DNA of 64,000 nucleotides from Bacillus sp. FJAT-14578 (GTDB taxonomy: Bacteria > Bacillota > Bacilli > Bacillales > Bacillaceae_H), in the NCBI RefSeq assembly GCF_000504165.1, contig NZ_AYSE01000005.1, positions 124,001-188,000 of the forward strand. The letters run 5' to 3'. Position 1 is the stretch's first letter; each line of letters opens with the position of its first letter. This document shows positions 10,059 through 18,862 of the stretch, piece by piece. A program made the translations under genes and the position numbers. The notes beneath the pieces are model-generated. The model made no database searches. It had not been told where the DNA came from and saw only the letters and a program-made list of their open reading frames with translations.

Positions 10059-11027
10059 ATGGAAAGAAGTTTATCGATGGAACTTGTACGTGTAACAGAA
10101 GCGGCAGCTTTAGCATCTGCTAGGTGGATGGGACGCGGAAAAAAAGAAGAAGCCGATGAAGCAGCTACTTCTGCCATGCGTGATGTGTTCGATACCATTC
10201 CAATGAAGGGAACGGTTGTGATTGGAGAAGGAGAAATGGATGAGGCTCCAATGCTTTATATCGGAGAGAAGCTTGGAACCGGATATGGTCCGCGAGTGGA
10301 TGTGGCGGTTGATCCATTGGAAGGAACGAACATCGTTGCTTCAGGCGGCTGGAACGGTTTAGCGGTACTGGCAGTAGCCGACCATGGAAACTTACTTCAT
10401 GCACCTGATATGTATATGGAAAAAATCGCCGTGGGGCCGGAAGCAGTTGGCCAAATTGATATTAACGCGCCGATTATTGAAAACTTAAGAGCAGTCGCGA
10501 AAGCAAAAAATAAAGATATTGAAGATGTTGTCGCAACCGTGTTAAATCGTTCACGACATGAACATATCATTAAAGAGTTAAGAGAAGCCGGTGCCCGCAT
10601 TAAGTTGATTAACGACGGCGATGTGGCAGGTGCCATTAATACGGCTTTTGACCATACGGGTGTGGATATTTTATTCGGTTCCGGCGGAGCGCCTGAAGGT
10701 GTTATTGCAGCCGTTGCCCTTAAATGTCTCGGCGGAGAGCTGCAAGGTAAATTATTGCCTCAAAGCGATGAAGAATTAGCCCGATGCCAAGGGATGGGCA
10801 TTCAGGATATTAACCGGGTGCTTCTAATGGAAGACTTGGTGAAAGGGGATGACGCCATTTTTGCAGCGACAGGGGTAACAGATGGAGAGCTGCTTAAAGG
10901 TGTTCAATTTAAAGGACTTATCGGTACGACCCAATCGTTAGTTATGCGTGCCAAGTCTGGTACAGTGCGTTTCATTGACGGCAGACATAGCTTGAAAAAG
11001 AAACCGAATCTAGTTATCAAAAACTAA
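10059..11027 (+). CDS. glpX: Class II fructose-1,6-bisphosphatase GlpX
   Basis: GlpX removes the 1-phosphate from fructose-1,6-bisphosphate in gluconeogenesis. The 322-aa protein has the lithium-sensitive phosphatase motifs of the class: GEGEMDEAP near residue 57 and the metal-binding DPLEGT at residues 85-90, with GSGGAPEG and GVTDGELL downstream. The ATG at 10059 follows GCGGGGGAGACGG. It sits between murA2 and rho, the usual Bacillus arrangement. Its stop codon overlaps the 5' arm of its terminator. Confidence 0.95.
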   Translation: MERSLSMELVRVTEAAALASARWMGRGKKEEADEAATSAMRDVFDTIPMKGTVVIGEGEMDEAPMLYIGEKLGTGYGPRVDVAVDPLEGTNIVASGGWNGLAVLAVADHGNLLHAPDMYMEKIAVGPEAVGQIDINAPIIENLRAVAKAKNKDIEDVVATVLNRSRHEHIIKELREAGARIKLINDGDVAGAINTAFDHTGVDILFGSGGAPEGVIAAVALKCLGGELQGKLLPQSDEELARCQGMGIQDINRVLLMEDLVKGDDAIFAATGVTDGELLKGVQFKGLIGTTQSLVMRAKSGTVRFIDGRHSLKKKPNLVIKN

Positions 11028-11062
11028 AACAATGAGCACCCATCGGGTGCTCATTGTTTTCG
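11026..11062 (+). terminator. glpX terminator
   Basis: AAAACAATGAGCACC (11026-11040) pairs perfectly with GGTGCTCATTGTTTT (11046-11060). Confidence 0.9.
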
Positions 11063-11189
11063 GAATTTTGAGGGGGATGCCGTCTCTGAAAAAGAAATGG
11101 TGAACGGTATGATTTTACGAACGATGTTCTTTTTTGAAGGAGCAGGGGTCGTAAAAATAGGTTGATTAAAAAGAGATAAAAAGGGTAGA

Positions 11190-11402
11190 ATAGAAAGGAA
11201 ACTTCCATCCGTGAAGAGACCTCTATCTCGGCGGATGGTTAGTTGATTTTACCGAGCTTTTACGGGCAGTAATCCCCCCTCTTAACCCAGGGGAGGGGGT
11301 TCTTACTGCCCGTTCATGCGGGATATATTACGCATCTATTTCGTATTAAGGATCCTTTACTCGCTGAAGGTTTCACTGCCTGTTAGAGCGGGATAAATTA
11401 AA
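11190..11402. repeat. Dispersed repeat family R2, composite copy before rho
   Basis: This gap contains GGAAACTTCCATCCGTG (near 11199), then a large imperfect palindrome beginning ACGGGCAGTAA (near 11262) and ending TTACTGCCCGTTCATGCGGG (near 11312-11331), then a partial unit ACTGCCTGTTAGAGCGGGAT (near 11377). The same words recur near 12.83, 18.5, 20.87, 37.7, 54.1 and 61.9 kb. No gene is seen in 11028-11534; minus-strand open frames there are shadows. Confidence 0.7.
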
Positions 11403-11534
11403 TCTACTGAAATCTACTTCAAGGTTGCCTTCCTTATCTTCACCATTTATTCCATCCGTATCTTTTCTCATATTTATAAAACGTTTTAATATGGGGGAAA
11501 ACAGGAAATTATTTAATTAAAGTGTGGTGTTTGA

Positions 11535-12809
11535 ATGAATTTAACATTATCTAATTTAGAGAATATGAAATTAAAAGAGCTCTATGAACATGCTCGTGAG
11601 TATAAAATTTCCTACTATAGCAAGTTAACGAAAAAAGAACTCATTTTTGCTATTTTGAAGGCCCAAGCTGAACAAGATGGTCTCTTGTTTATGGAAGGCG
11701 TATTAGAAATCATTCAGTCAGAAGGTTTTGGTTTTCTGCGCCCGATCAACTATTCGCCTAGTTCAGAAGACATCTATATATCAGCCTCTCAAATTCGACG
11801 ATTCGATTTAAGAAACGGAGATAAAGTTTCAGGTAAAGTTCGTCCTCCGAAAGAAAACGAGCGCTACTATGGTTTGCTGCATGTAGAGGCGGTAAATGGG
11901 GATAATCCGGAGTCGGCGAAGGAACGTGTACACTTTCCGGCTTTAACGCCAATTTATCCGAATCGTCAAATGGTACTGGAGACAGAGCCGCGAAACTTCT
12001 CGACACGAATCATTGATTTGATTGCGCCAATTGGTTTTGGTCAAAGGGGATTAATTGTGGCGCCTCCGAAAGCCGGAAAAACAATGCTTTTAAAGGAAAT
12101 TGCCAACAGCGTTACAACGAATCATCCGGAAGCGGAACTGATCGTCTTGTTAATTGATGAACGCCCAGAGGAGGTAACGGACATTGAACGCTCCGTTGCC
12201 GGAGACGTAGTCAGCTCTACGTTCGATGAAGTTCCAGAGAATCATATCAAAGTAGCCGAACTTGTTTTAGAGCGTGCGATGCGTCTCGTGGAGCACAAAA
12301 AAGACGTAATCATCTTAATGGATAGTATTACACGCCTTGCCCGTGCTTATAACTTAGTCATTCCTCCAAGTGGACGTACGTTATCAGGCGGGATTGACCC
12401 GGCTGCCTTCCATCGTCCGAAACGTTTCTTTGGAGCGGCTCGTAACATCGAAGAAGGCGGCAGCTTGACCATTTTGGCGACGGCTCTAATCGACACTGGG
12501 TCCAGAATGGATGATGTTATTTACGAAGAGTTCAAGGGAACCGGTAACATGGAACTTCATTTAGATCGTTCATTAGCTGAAAAACGGATTTTCCCTGCTA
12601 TTGATATTCGTCGTTCTGGTACAAGAAAAGAAGAATTACTCATTCCAAAAGAGCATCTTGATCATTTATGGGCGATTCGTAAAACATTGTCGGATTCCCC
12701 TGACTTTGCAGAGAGATTTTTAAGACGTTTAAGAAACTCTAAGAGCAACATGGAGTTTTTCAAAATGTTGGAAGATGAGAGAAAATCCGTAACAAGCACA
12801 AAACGGTAA
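11535..12809 (+). CDS. rho: Transcription termination factor Rho
   Basis: Rho is a hexameric RNA helicase/ATPase that ends untranslated transcripts. The 424-aa protein has the N-terminal Rho helix region, the cold-shock-like RNA-binding domain (residues ~53-122, GFGFLRP and [16 protein letters not shown]) and the ATPase core with Walker [10 protein letters not shown] (residues 175-183). The Walker B region [15 protein letters not shown] and the SGG Q/R-loop area follow. The start is ATG 11535; the upstream GTGTGGTG is a weak ribosome-binding site, but no better start exists. Confidence 0.97.
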   Translation: MNLTLSNLENMKLKELYEHAREYKISYYSKLTKKELIFAILKAQAEQDGLLFMEGVLEIIQSEGFGFLRPINYSPSSEDIYISASQIRRFDLRNGDKVSGKVRPPKENERYYGLLHVEAVNGDNPESAKERVHFPALTPIYPNRQMVLETEPRNFSTRIIDLIAPIGFGQRGLIVAPPKAGKTMLLKEIANSVTTNHPEAELIVLLIDERPEEVTDIERSVAGDVVSSTFDEVPENHIKVAELVLERAMRLVEHKKDVIILMDSITRLARAYNLVIPPSGRTLSGGIDPAAFHRPKRFFGAARNIEEGGSLTILATALIDTGSRMDDVIYEEFKGTGNMELHLDRSLAEKRIFPAIDIRRSGTRKEELLIPKEHLDHLWAIRKTLSDSPDFAERFLRRLRNSKSNMEFFKMLEDERKSVTSTKR

Positions 12810-12825
12810 ATCGTGTTACAATGGT

Positions 12826-12859
12826 AAAGGAAACTTCCATTCATGAGGGAAGTTCCTTT
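12826..12859 (+). terminator. rho terminator, R2-type hairpin
   Basis: AAAGGAAACTTCC (12826-12838) pairs with GGAAGTTCCTTT (12848-12859) with one bulged base. The 5' arm is the left word of repeat family R2. Confidence 0.65.
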
Positions 12860-12978
12860 GTTCATACTTTTACGGTTAGTTCTTTTCGCGCAGGCCTCCT
12901 TTGATTGGGCTGGCTCTTGAAACGGGAATCTGACTAGTCGTTAATGGAAAACAAATGTGAAATTGTAAAAACAGGTAG

Positions 12979-13007
12979 TTGCAAAACTGCTTGACCCTTG
13001 TTATAAT
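12979..13007 (+). promoter_or_regulatory. rpmE promoter (sigma-A type)
   Basis: TTGCAA (12979-12984), a 17-bp spacer and a perfect TATAAT (13002-13007) predict a start near 13014 and a ~115-nt leader. Confidence 0.75.
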
Positions 13008-13026
13008 TTCTTCATGTGTGTTTAGT

Positions 13027-13076
13027 ATACGATGTCGAAATGAGCATATCGAATGCTGATGTTTCGTCTATCGTAT
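13027..13076 (+). promoter_or_regulatory. Structured L31 ribosomal protein leader
   Basis: Three nested perfect stems: ATACGAT 13027-13033 with ATCGTAT 13070-13076, CGAAA 13036-13040 with TTTCG 13062-13066, and AGCAT 13043-13047 with ATGCT 13053-13057. It lies in the rpmE 5' leader. L31 leader RNAs are known in Firmicutes as autoregulatory elements; matching this one to that class is an inference from position and nested-stem shape. Confidence 0.6.
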
Positions 13077-13129
13077 TGGTTTATATAACTCTGTTTCAGA
13101 ATGATTCAGGGCGGAAGGAGATGAAAAGC

Positions 13130-13330
13130 ATGAAAACAGGAATTCATCCAAACTACAAAAAAGTTATGGTGAAATGCGCTTGTGGAAATGAATTTGAAAC
13201 TGGCTCTGTTAAAGAAGAGATTCGCATTGAGGTTTGTTCTGAATGCCATCCATTCTACACTGGCCGTCAAAAATTCGCTTCTGCGGATGGTCGCGTTGAT
13301 CGCTTCAACAAAAAATACGGTCTTAAGTAA
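13130..13330 (+). CDS. rpmE: 50S ribosomal protein L31, zinc-binding type
   Basis: L31 bridges the large and small ribosomal subunits. The 66-aa protein begins [19 protein letters not shown] and carries the four cysteines of the zinc-binding form (CAC near residue 16 and CSEC near residue 35), then the conserved [10 protein letters not shown]. The ATG at 13130 is nine bases after AAGGAG; the longer open frame from 13016 overlaps the structured leader and is not used. The Zn form implies Zur-linked replacement by a Cys-less paralog elsewhere, as in B. subtilis. Confidence 0.97.
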   Translation: MKTGIHPNYKKVMVKCACGNEFETGSVKEEIRIEVCSECHPFYTGRQKFASADGRVDRFNKKYGLK

Positions 13331-13346
13331 TCAATATGATGTTATC

Positions 13347-13384
13347 AAACAGGCAAGTGACTCTCAGTTCTTGCCTGTTTTTTA
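13347..13384 (+). terminator. rpmE terminator
   Basis: AAACAGGCAAG (13347-13357) pairs with CTTGCCTGTTT (13370-13380), continuing into TTT. Confidence 0.9.
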
Positions 13385-13537
13385 CGTGAATAGCACTTCC
13401 CGCACGGGTTAGTTAATATATAGTGAATGATTAACATACATAGATGATGGTGGGATGGATAACATATCATCTAGGTACACAGAAGTAGAAGAGCGGTTCA
13501 CTTCATTGGAATGACACGGAAGGGAGAGGTCCGCGCC

Positions 13538-14125
13538 ATGTATGTGATGAAGCAAAGCGGTTGGATTGAAGTGATTTGCGGCAGTATGTTTTCTGGGAAA
13601 TCAGAAGAGCTGATTCGCCGGATCCGGCGTACACAATTTGCCAAACAGCAGGTCCAAGTATTTAAGCCTGCTATTGATAATCGTTATAGTGAAGAAGCGG
13701 TCGTATCGCATAACGGTTCGTCGGTCATTGCGATGCCTACCCGCAATTCTGCACAAATTTTAAAAGAAGTAATGGAAGAAACGGACGTTGTAGCAATCGA
13801 TGAAGTTCAGTTCTTTGATGAAGGGATTTTAGAAGTTGTTCAAACGCTTGCTGATAAAGGGTATCGCGTGATTGTCGCCGGACTTGATCAAGATTTCAGG
13901 GGAGAGCCATTTGGACAGGTACCTGCGTTAATGGCAATCGCAGAGTCGGTAACGAAACTTCAAGCGGTTTGCGCAGCTTGCGGTTCACCTGCAAGTCGTA
14001 CGCAGCGTCTGATTGATGGACAGCCTGCTTCTTACGATGATCCCATTATTTTAGTGGGAGCCTCTGAATCATATGAGCCAAGGTGCCGCCATTGTCATGC
14101 GGTTCCACATAAAGTCTATCAATAA
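13538..14125 (+). CDS. tdk: Thymidine kinase
   Basis: Tdk phosphorylates thymidine to dTMP in pyrimidine salvage. The 195-aa type II enzyme has the P-loop [11 protein letters not shown] at residues 15-25, the DEVQFFDE lasso-associated motif and a zinc-ribbon pair, CAAC and CRHC. The ATG at 13538 ([15 protein letters not shown]) is chosen because homologs start here; the ATG at 13511 precedes the AAGGGAGAG site. It follows rpmE in the standard order. The stop codon runs straight into an R1 repeat element. Confidence 0.95.
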   Translation: MYVMKQSGWIEVICGSMFSGKSEELIRRIRRTQFAKQQVQVFKPAIDNRYSEEAVVSHNGSSVIAMPTRNSAQILKEVMEETDVVAIDEVQFFDEGILEVVQTLADKGYRVIVAGLDQDFRGEPFGQVPALMAIAESVTKLQAVCAACGSPASRTQRLIDGQPASYDDPIILVGASESYEPRCRHCHAVPHKVYQ

Positions 14126-14304
14126 GAAAAGCATAAGCGCCTTGGTCAAAGAAGGCCGACTAAGACCGCCACGTCCTGTGGCAACGTCGGCATGACCCAC
14201 ATCCTGTGGGCCTAAGGAAATAGGGATTGACCCATAAGGCGCTTTTTGCCTTATGAGGGCAATCATCTTTTCCACAGCGAGCTAGGCGCTGGAGCTAGAC
14301 ACCA
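14124..14304 (+). repeat. Dispersed repeat R1, copy 1 (composite)
   Basis: The element starts AGAAAAGCATAAGCGCCTTGG and ends GGCGCTGGAGCTAGACACCA. Its right ~90 bases (from AGGAAATAGGG, 14214) recur almost identically, inverted, at 25491-25614. Between GCCTTGGTCA and AGGAAATAGGG this copy carries an extra ~65-bp hairpin-rich segment (CCACGTCCTGTGG, CCCACATCCTGTGGG) where copy 2 has only eight bases. Confidence 0.85.
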
Positions 14305-14313
14305 ATATCATCC

Positions 14314-14360
14314 AAAAGACGCCTGCATGGTGAATGACCATGCAGGCGTCTTTTTTTTCC
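14314..14360 (+). terminator. Strong rho-independent terminator after tdk/R1
   Basis: AAAAGACGCCTGCATGGT (14314-14331) pairs perfectly with 14337-14354 and continues into eight T. Confidence 0.92.
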
Positions 14361-14420
14361 TTAAGTTTACTTTATTTGATTTTGTATAACCGGGAAATCT
14401 AAGTGGTAGGAGGTGTCATC

Positions 14421-14849
14421 GTGAAAAAAACCATTTTATTGCTATGTATGATTTTCATGAGTGCTTGTTCTGGTTATAACAGTACGCAGGATGCTCGGGT
14501 AGAAGATGAGAATGGCAAAAAATTATTAACATCTTATCGAGATGATAAAAAATTGGAAAAAGAGTTAATCAGCTATGAAGAGTTCACCGACCAAAATCCT
14601 AACTTTCCTAATACGACTCCAGTAAAATCGAAAGTATCGAATGATTATGAAAAGATGAAAGAAGTGGTTGAAGTAGAAACCCCTTACCGAATGGGGGACT
14701 TGAAGGTAAATGGACGTGACGCCTGGGTCACTGTTCACACAGGAGAAGAAATGAGTGCGGCTGAAAAGAAAAAAGTGCAAAACGCCGTTGCCCGAGAGCT
14801 GTTTGAAGGCCTTCCTCGTTTTCATTTCCATGTAAAAGCTGTCAAATGA
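14421..14849 (+). CDS. Small lipoprotein, YhcN/YlaJ-like
   Basis: The 142-aa product has a lipoprotein signal peptide (KKTILLLCMIFMSAC, lipobox Cys around residue 15) and should be anchored outside the membrane. The mature part is charged; its end (DLKVNGRDAWVTVHTGEE then a helix and HFHVKAV) resembles the C-terminal half of YhcN/YlaJ sporulation lipoproteins. That assignment rests on motif resemblance only. The GTG at 14421 follows TAGGAGGTG. B. subtilis has no such gene here, as I recall. It is monocistronic, with hairpins on both sides. Confidence 0.8.
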   Translation: MKKTILLLCMIFMSACSGYNSTQDARVEDENGKKLLTSYRDDKKLEKELISYEEFTDQNPNFPNTTPVKSKVSNDYEKMKEVVEVETPYRMGDLKVNGRDAWVTVHTGEEMSAAEKKKVQNAVARELFEGLPRFHFHVKAVK

Positions 14850-14861
14850 CAAAGTCTTTGT

Positions 14862-14906
14862 ATAGGCGGTCGGCAAAAACCTGAAAGGGAGGTTGCCGGC
14901 CGCTTA
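14862..14906 (+). terminator. Terminator after lipoprotein gene
   Basis: AGGCGGTCGGCAA pairs with TTGCCGGCCGCTT around an AACCT-GAAA-GGG tip. It resembles the hairpins at 2560-2607 and 17009-17050, suggesting a shared element. Confidence 0.6.
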
Positions 14907-14966
14907 TGTGTAAAGAATATGGTAAAAATTTCTTGTATCCATTCTATTCTTTATATCAATTTGATT

Positions 14967-14995
14967 TTGACGGGGGGTGTCACCTATACTATAAT
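14967..14995 (+). promoter_or_regulatory. prfA promoter (sigma-A type)
   Basis: TTGACG (14967-14972), a 17-bp spacer and TATAAT (14990-14995) lie 35 bases before the prfA start. The promoter lies within the upstream open frame, ruling out the longer prfA start. Confidence 0.85.
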
Positions 14996-15029
14996 TAGAA
15001 TGTTATGGATAAAAAATGAGGTGAATGAT

Positions 15030-16097
15030 GTGTTTGATCGTTTACAAGCGGTAGAAGATCGCTACGAAAAGTTAAACGAATTTCTTAGCGACCCTGAAAT
15101 CTTAAATAACCCCTCTAAGTTAAGAGAGTATTCGAAAGAACAAGCGGATATCCAGGGAACGGTAGAAGCTTATAGAGAATATAAAGACATAAAAGAACAG
15201 CTAACCGATGCGAAAGCAATGCTGGACGATAAGTTAGATGCTGATATGCGTGAGATGGTAAAAGAAGAAATCTCCGAGTTAGAAGATCAAGTAGAAGAGT
15301 TGGAAGAGCGTCTAAAAGTGTTGTTATTACCAAAGGACCCGAATGATGATAAAAACGTTATCATGGAAATTCGCGGCGCGGCAGGAGGGGACGAAGCAGC
15401 CCTCTTTGCTGGAGATTTATATCGCATGTATTCCCGTTATGCGGAAGCGCAAGGCTGGAAAACGGAAGTCATGGAAGCGACTACCACAGGTGTTGGCGGT
15501 TATAAAGAAATTATTTTTATGATTAACGGTAAGGGTGCTTATTCAAAAATGAAGTTCGAAAACGGTGCTCATCGTGTGCAGCGTGTACCTGAGACGGAAT
15601 CAGGGGGACGCATCCACACTTCAACGGCTACGGTAGCTTGTTTACCGGAAGCGGAAGAGGTTGAGGTGGAAATCCATGAAAAAGATATTCGCGTTGATAC
15701 GTTCGCATCCAGTGGTCCTGGTGGACAAAGTGTTAACACGACGATGTCAGCCGTTCGTTTAACCCACCTTCCTACCGGAACCGTCGTATCGTGTCAAGAT
15801 GAGAAGTCGCAGATTAAAAATAAGGAAAAAGCGATGAAGGTATTGCGTGCTCGCGTGTACGATAAATTCCAGCAAGAAGCGCAAGCGGAATATGATCAAA
15901 ACCGTAAGCAAGCGGTAGGTACAGGAGATCGGTCCGAGCGTATCCGTACTTATAATTTCCCGCAGAACCGCGTAACAGACCACCGCATTGGTCTTACGAT
16001 TCAAAAGCTCGATCAAATTCTAGAAGGTAAGCTTAATGAAGTGATTGAAGCGCTGATCATGGAAGATCAAGCTCTGAAAATGGAGCAAGCAGACTAA
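15030..16097 (+). CDS. prfA: Peptide chain release factor 1
   Basis: RF1 reads UAA/UAG stop codons and triggers peptidyl-tRNA hydrolysis. The 355-aa protein has the codon-recognition loop with PET ([10 protein letters not shown]) and the catalytic GGQ ([10 protein letters not shown]). Start is GTG 15030, six bases after GAGGTG. The in-frame extension to 14919 is excluded because it crosses the prfA promoter. It overlaps prmC by one base, a tight couple in which PrmC methylates the GGQ glutamine of this protein. Confidence 0.98.
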   Translation: MFDRLQAVEDRYEKLNEFLSDPEILNNPSKLREYSKEQADIQGTVEAYREYKDIKEQLTDAKAMLDDKLDADMREMVKEEISELEDQVEELEERLKVLLLPKDPNDDKNVIMEIRGAAGGDEAALFAGDLYRMYSRYAEAQGWKTEVMEATTTGVGGYKEIIFMINGKGAYSKMKFENGAHRVQRVPETESGGRIHTSTATVACLPEAEEVEVEIHEKDIRVDTFASSGPGGQSVNTTMSAVRLTHLPTGTVVSCQDEKSQIKNKEKAMKVLRARVYDKFQQEAQAEYDQNRKQAVGTGDRSERIRTYNFPQNRVTDHRIGLTIQKLDQILEGKLNEVIEALIMEDQALKMEQAD

Positions 16098-16963
16098 TGG
16101 CTGTCGTGTTTGACAAAGTGTATGAAGCCCTAAAATGGGCTTCTTCTTTTTTGAAAGAAGCGAATCGGGATGAAAATGCGGGTGAATTGTTGTTGCGCCA
16201 TCATTTAAAGATGAGCCGTTCTATGCTGTTTAGCTCTATGCAGGAACAGTTGAATAAAGAAGTGAAACGAAAGTTTATAGAAGATGTGCAAGCCCATGCC
16301 TCGGGTATTCCTGTCCAATACATTATCGGGTCCGAGGAATTCTACGGGCGGACGTTCCGGGTAAATGAAGAGGTATTGATTCCTCGTCCTGAAACGGAGG
16401 AATTGGTGGAAGGGGTCATTCAAAGGGCCCGAAATCACTTTGGAGAAGAGACGTTTGAGTTGGTGGATGTTGGGACAGGGAGTGGAGCCATCGGGGTAAC
16501 CCTTGCTCTCGAATTGCCCAATGCAATCGTAACGGCCATTGATATTGCACAACCTTCTTTGGATGTAGCGTCAAGCAATGCCCAAGCCCTTCATGCCGAT
16601 GTAACGTTTGTTCATGGCGATTTACTTCAGCCTCTTATTCGGCAAAGAAAAAAGGTCGCCGTCGTAGTATCCAATCCGCCTTATATTCCAGACGGGGATA
16701 TCGACATTCTTTCTCCTGTTGTAAAAGAACATGAGCCGATGAGGGCTTTATTCGGAGGCGAGGACGGACTGGATTTTTACCGCCGCTTTATGGAGGAGCT
16801 TCCGCTTGTTATGGAAGAGCAGGGGTTCATTGCCTTTGAAGTAGGAGCGGGCCAAGCGCATATCGTCGCCTCCATGCTTGAAGAGGCATTTCCTCAAGCT
16901 AAGGTAGAAGTCGTTTATGACATCAATGGCAAAGATCGAATGGTCTTCGCTCAACTTGCATAA
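16097..16963 (+). CDS. prmC: Release factor glutamine methyltransferase
   Basis: PrmC N5-methylates the glutamine of the release-factor GGQ loop with S-adenosylmethionine. The 288-aa protein has an N-terminal helical domain, the SAM motif [12 protein letters not shown] (residues ~123-134) and the catalytic NPPY at residues 193-196. ATG 16097 shares its A with the prfA stop codon, so translation is coupled. It ends at a strong terminator. Confidence 0.97.
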   Translation: MAVVFDKVYEALKWASSFLKEANRDENAGELLLRHHLKMSRSMLFSSMQEQLNKEVKRKFIEDVQAHASGIPVQYIIGSEEFYGRTFRVNEEVLIPRPETEELVEGVIQRARNHFGEETFELVDVGTGSGAIGVTLALELPNAIVTAIDIAQPSLDVASSNAQALHADVTFVHGDLLQPLIRQRKKVAVVVSNPPYIPDGDIDILSPVVKEHEPMRALFGGEDGLDFYRRFMEELPLVMEEQGFIAFEVGAGQAHIVASMLEEAFPQAKVEVVYDINGKDRMVFAQLA

Positions 16964-16965
16964 GT

Positions 16966-16999
16966 GATGGGGCATGAATAAAAAATATCATGCCCCATC
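16966..16999 (+). terminator. prmC terminator
   Basis: GATGGGGCATGA (16966-16977) pairs perfectly with TCATGCCCCATC (16988-16999). Confidence 0.85.
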
Positions 17000-17008
17000 A
17001 TTTATGTA

Positions 17009-17050
17009 GTAGATAGTTGGCGAAAAACGTGAAAGTCGTTTGCTAACTAT
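17009..17050. repeat. Hairpin with GGCGAAAAAC..GTTTGC core
   Basis: TAGATAGTT pairs with AACTATCTA around a GAAA-containing tip. The layout resembles the hairpin at 14862-14906. Confidence 0.4.
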
Positions 17051-17135
17051 CTATAAATCTAATTTTTTCATCTGTGAAATGAATCTTGTCTCCCGGTAAT
17101 CGGTTTTAAAGTATCGAGCGCTAAGATTCATTTCT

Positions 17136-17177
17136 TTAAATTTATTCAACCATTTTTTTATGGTTGAATAAATTTAA
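17136..17177. repeat. Perfect 18-bp inverted repeat upstream of spoIIR
   Basis: TTAAATTTATTCAACCAT (17136-17153) and its exact complement (17160-17177) flank a six-T loop. It lies ~60 bases before spoIIR and could insulate it from prmC readthrough. Confidence 0.5.
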
Positions 17178-17179
17178 TA

Positions 17180-17209
17180 GTTTAAGATAATTGCCATCTG
17201 TCCATACTG
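17180..17209 (+). promoter_or_regulatory. Weak candidate sigma-F promoter of spoIIR
   Basis: GTTTA (17180-17184), 15 bases, then GTCCATACTG. This fits sigma-F spacing but only part of the -10 consensus. spoIIR is sigma-F dependent in B. subtilis. Confidence 0.25.
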
Positions 17210-17234
17210 TTTTACTGAGGGGACGGTGGAAGAT

Positions 17235-17849
17235 ATGATGAAAAAATACGTTATCATTTATTTTATTCTTTTGTTAATAGGGGCTAATGGCCATCTTTTA
17301 TATAGTCAATCATTTGCAAAGGCAAATGAACCGGTTGTGATTCCGGATGAAGCGATTCGCCTGCGCATTTTGGCAAACAGCGACTCGGAGGAAGATCAAG
17401 CGTTAAAAAGGGAAATTCGCGACCGGGTAAATGCTGAAATCAATGAATGGGTAGCCGAGTTGACGTCTATTGAGGCTGCTCGGGAATTGATCAAAAGCCG
17501 TTTGCCAATCATTCAGGGGATAGCGGAAGAAGTAATGGAAGAAAAGCAAGCGGGACAAGAAGTTCAAGTAGATTTTGGTACCGTTCGTTTTCCTACTAAA
17601 CTTTATGGCCAGTTTTTATACCCTGCGGGAGAGTACGAAGCCATTCTTATTACGCTCGGGAAGGGTGAAGGAGCAAACTGGTGGTGTGTCTTATTCCCGC
17701 CGCTTTGTTTCCTGGATTTTTCAAATGGAGAAGCGGTAAAAGAAGAAGGGAAAAAAGAAGAGGAGTCAAAAGAAGAACCATCTAAGGAAGAAAAACAACA
17801 AGTAGAAGTGAAATTTTTCCTCGTAGAATTCCTTTCAAAACTATTTTAA
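17235..17849 (+). CDS. spoIIR: Stage II sporulation protein R
   Basis: SpoIIR is made in the forespore and secreted into the intermembrane space. There it triggers SpoIIGA to process pro-sigma-E in the mother cell. The ~204-aa protein has an N-terminal signal segment (MKKYVIIYFILLLIG), the conserved IRLRILANSDSEEDQALK and the family NWWCVLFPPLCF. A Lys/Glu-rich spacer precedes a hydrophobic FFLVEFLSKLF end. The exact start is uncertain: GTG 17226, ATG 17235 and ATG 17238 are all possible. It is monocistronic. Confidence 0.93.
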   Translation: MMKKYVIIYFILLLIGANGHLLYSQSFAKANEPVVIPDEAIRLRILANSDSEEDQALKREIRDRVNAEINEWVAELTSIEAARELIKSRLPIIQGIAEEVMEEKQAGQEVQVDFGTVRFPTKLYGQFLYPAGEYEAILITLGKGEGANWWCVLFPPLCFLDFSNGEAVKEEGKKEEESKEEPSKEEKQQVEVKFFLVEFLSKLF

Positions 17850-17947
17850 GCTTTACATTCCACTTAATAACTGGACACATCTTCATCCCATTGAGAGACT
17901 TTGTAATCGGTCATTCAGACAACTTGAGTCCGCTCTCGAAGGTTTAG

Positions 17948-17990
17948 GAAGTTCGATATGGCCGTTTTTTAGTCATGTCGAACTTTTAAA
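17948..17990 (+). terminator. Probable spoIIR terminator
   Basis: AAGTTCGATATG pairs imperfectly with CATGTCGAACTT, followed by TTAAAA. Confidence 0.4.
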
Positions 17991-18065
17991 ATCGATCTAT
18001 ATAGTTCTATTTTTTTTCACTGTTCATAGAGTAGATACTAGAAAAGGTATATGGGGTGATAAAAA

Positions 18066-18515
18066 GTGGAGAAAATAGTTCGGCTGGCTTCGAAGGATGA
18101 TTTAGATTCGGTTCTTTCTTTTTGGGCAAAGGTAGATATTTATGTAGACGACATCGAGAGCTGCATTGATAATTTTATTCTCATGAAAGACGATAAACAA
18201 CAATTATTAGCGACGGTTGGGTTTCAGTCTATTCAAGAAAACGGATTGTTGAGATCTTTAGTCATTACGCCCTCTTTAACAGAACGGGATATCTTCGTGC
18301 TTTTTCAGGCGGTCATGGCGTTGGCTGAAGAAAAGGGAATGCGGTATTTGTATTTAGTGACGAATAAATCGGTGTCCATTCCGTTTTTTAAGCTGTTAAA
18401 TTTTCGAGAAATTGCATATAACGAGCTCCCTGCAGCAATCAGGGCACTTAACTTGATGGTGGTCGGTGGACAAGAATCGTCTATCTGTGTAATGGAACAT
18501 GCTTTTAAGGGATAA
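18066..18515 (+). CDS. ywlB: GNAT-family N-acetyltransferase-like protein (YwlB-like)
   Basis: The 149-aa protein has a GNAT fold pattern: an N-terminal VRLASKDDLDSVLSFW, a central beta strand with an arginine-containing LLRSLVITPSL, and the late YLYLVTNKSVSIPFFKLLNF strand-helix typical of acetyl-CoA-binding N-acetyltransferases. Substrate is unknown. B. subtilis ywlB occupies the same place between spoIIR and ywlC. GTG 18066 follows GGGGTGAT. The stretch after its stop contains an R2 repeat and the DnaA-box cluster. Confidence 0.8.
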   Translation: MEKIVRLASKDDLDSVLSFWAKVDIYVDDIESCIDNFILMKDDKQQLLATVGFQSIQENGLLRSLVITPSLTERDIFVLFQAVMALAEEKGMRYLYLVTNKSVSIPFFKLLNFREIAYNELPAAIRALNLMVVGGQESSICVMEHAFKG

Positions 18516-18570
18516 AGGAAATTTTCATCAGTGGAGTTCTTAATGCCTGTTAATGCAGGTTAAAACTAAT
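18516..18570. repeat. R2 repeat, degenerate copy
   Basis: AAAGGAAATTTTCATCAGTGG followed by TTCTTAATGCCTGTTAATGC matches the R2 layout (left word, then the ACTGCCCGTTAATGCGGG-like right word) with several changes. Confidence 0.5.
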
Positions 18571-18640
18571 ATCCACACAGTTATCAACATAAAGTTAAGT
18601 TTTATCCACATTTTGTGGATAAAACTTAACTTTTTCCACA
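18569..18640. promoter_or_regulatory. DnaA-box cluster (intergenic core)
   Basis: Perfect DnaA boxes TTATCCACA occur at 18602-18610 and, inverted, at 18614-18622. They sit in a 20-bp perfect inverted repeat (18591-18610 with 18614-18633). Near-boxes flank them: ATATCCACA 18569-18577, TTATCAACA 18581-18589 and TTTTCCACA 18632-18640. Five more perfect boxes lie in the following gene. The hairpin may also act as the ywlB terminator. Confidence 0.8.
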
Positions 18641-18862
18641 AAATCCCGTAATCTTATAAACAAAACAATATCTGTTATAATAAAGTAAGCCTTCATTCAC
18701 CAGAATGGTTTCATCGCTCAATGAAGGTTAGCAGAACGTATTTTGTGCGTCAAAATACTGATTGCGAAACGTTATGCGCCGCGCAGTAGAGGCTTTTTTA
18801 CCTGCTCGAGCAAAGAAATACATATAGGGAAATCATTCACTAAAATATAGGAGTTGGAACAG

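Noticed and set aside
14124..14304. Direct or inverted repeats considered as a CRISPR array
   Set aside because: Copies are far apart and dispersed, with no regular spacer-repeat array and no cas genes in the window.
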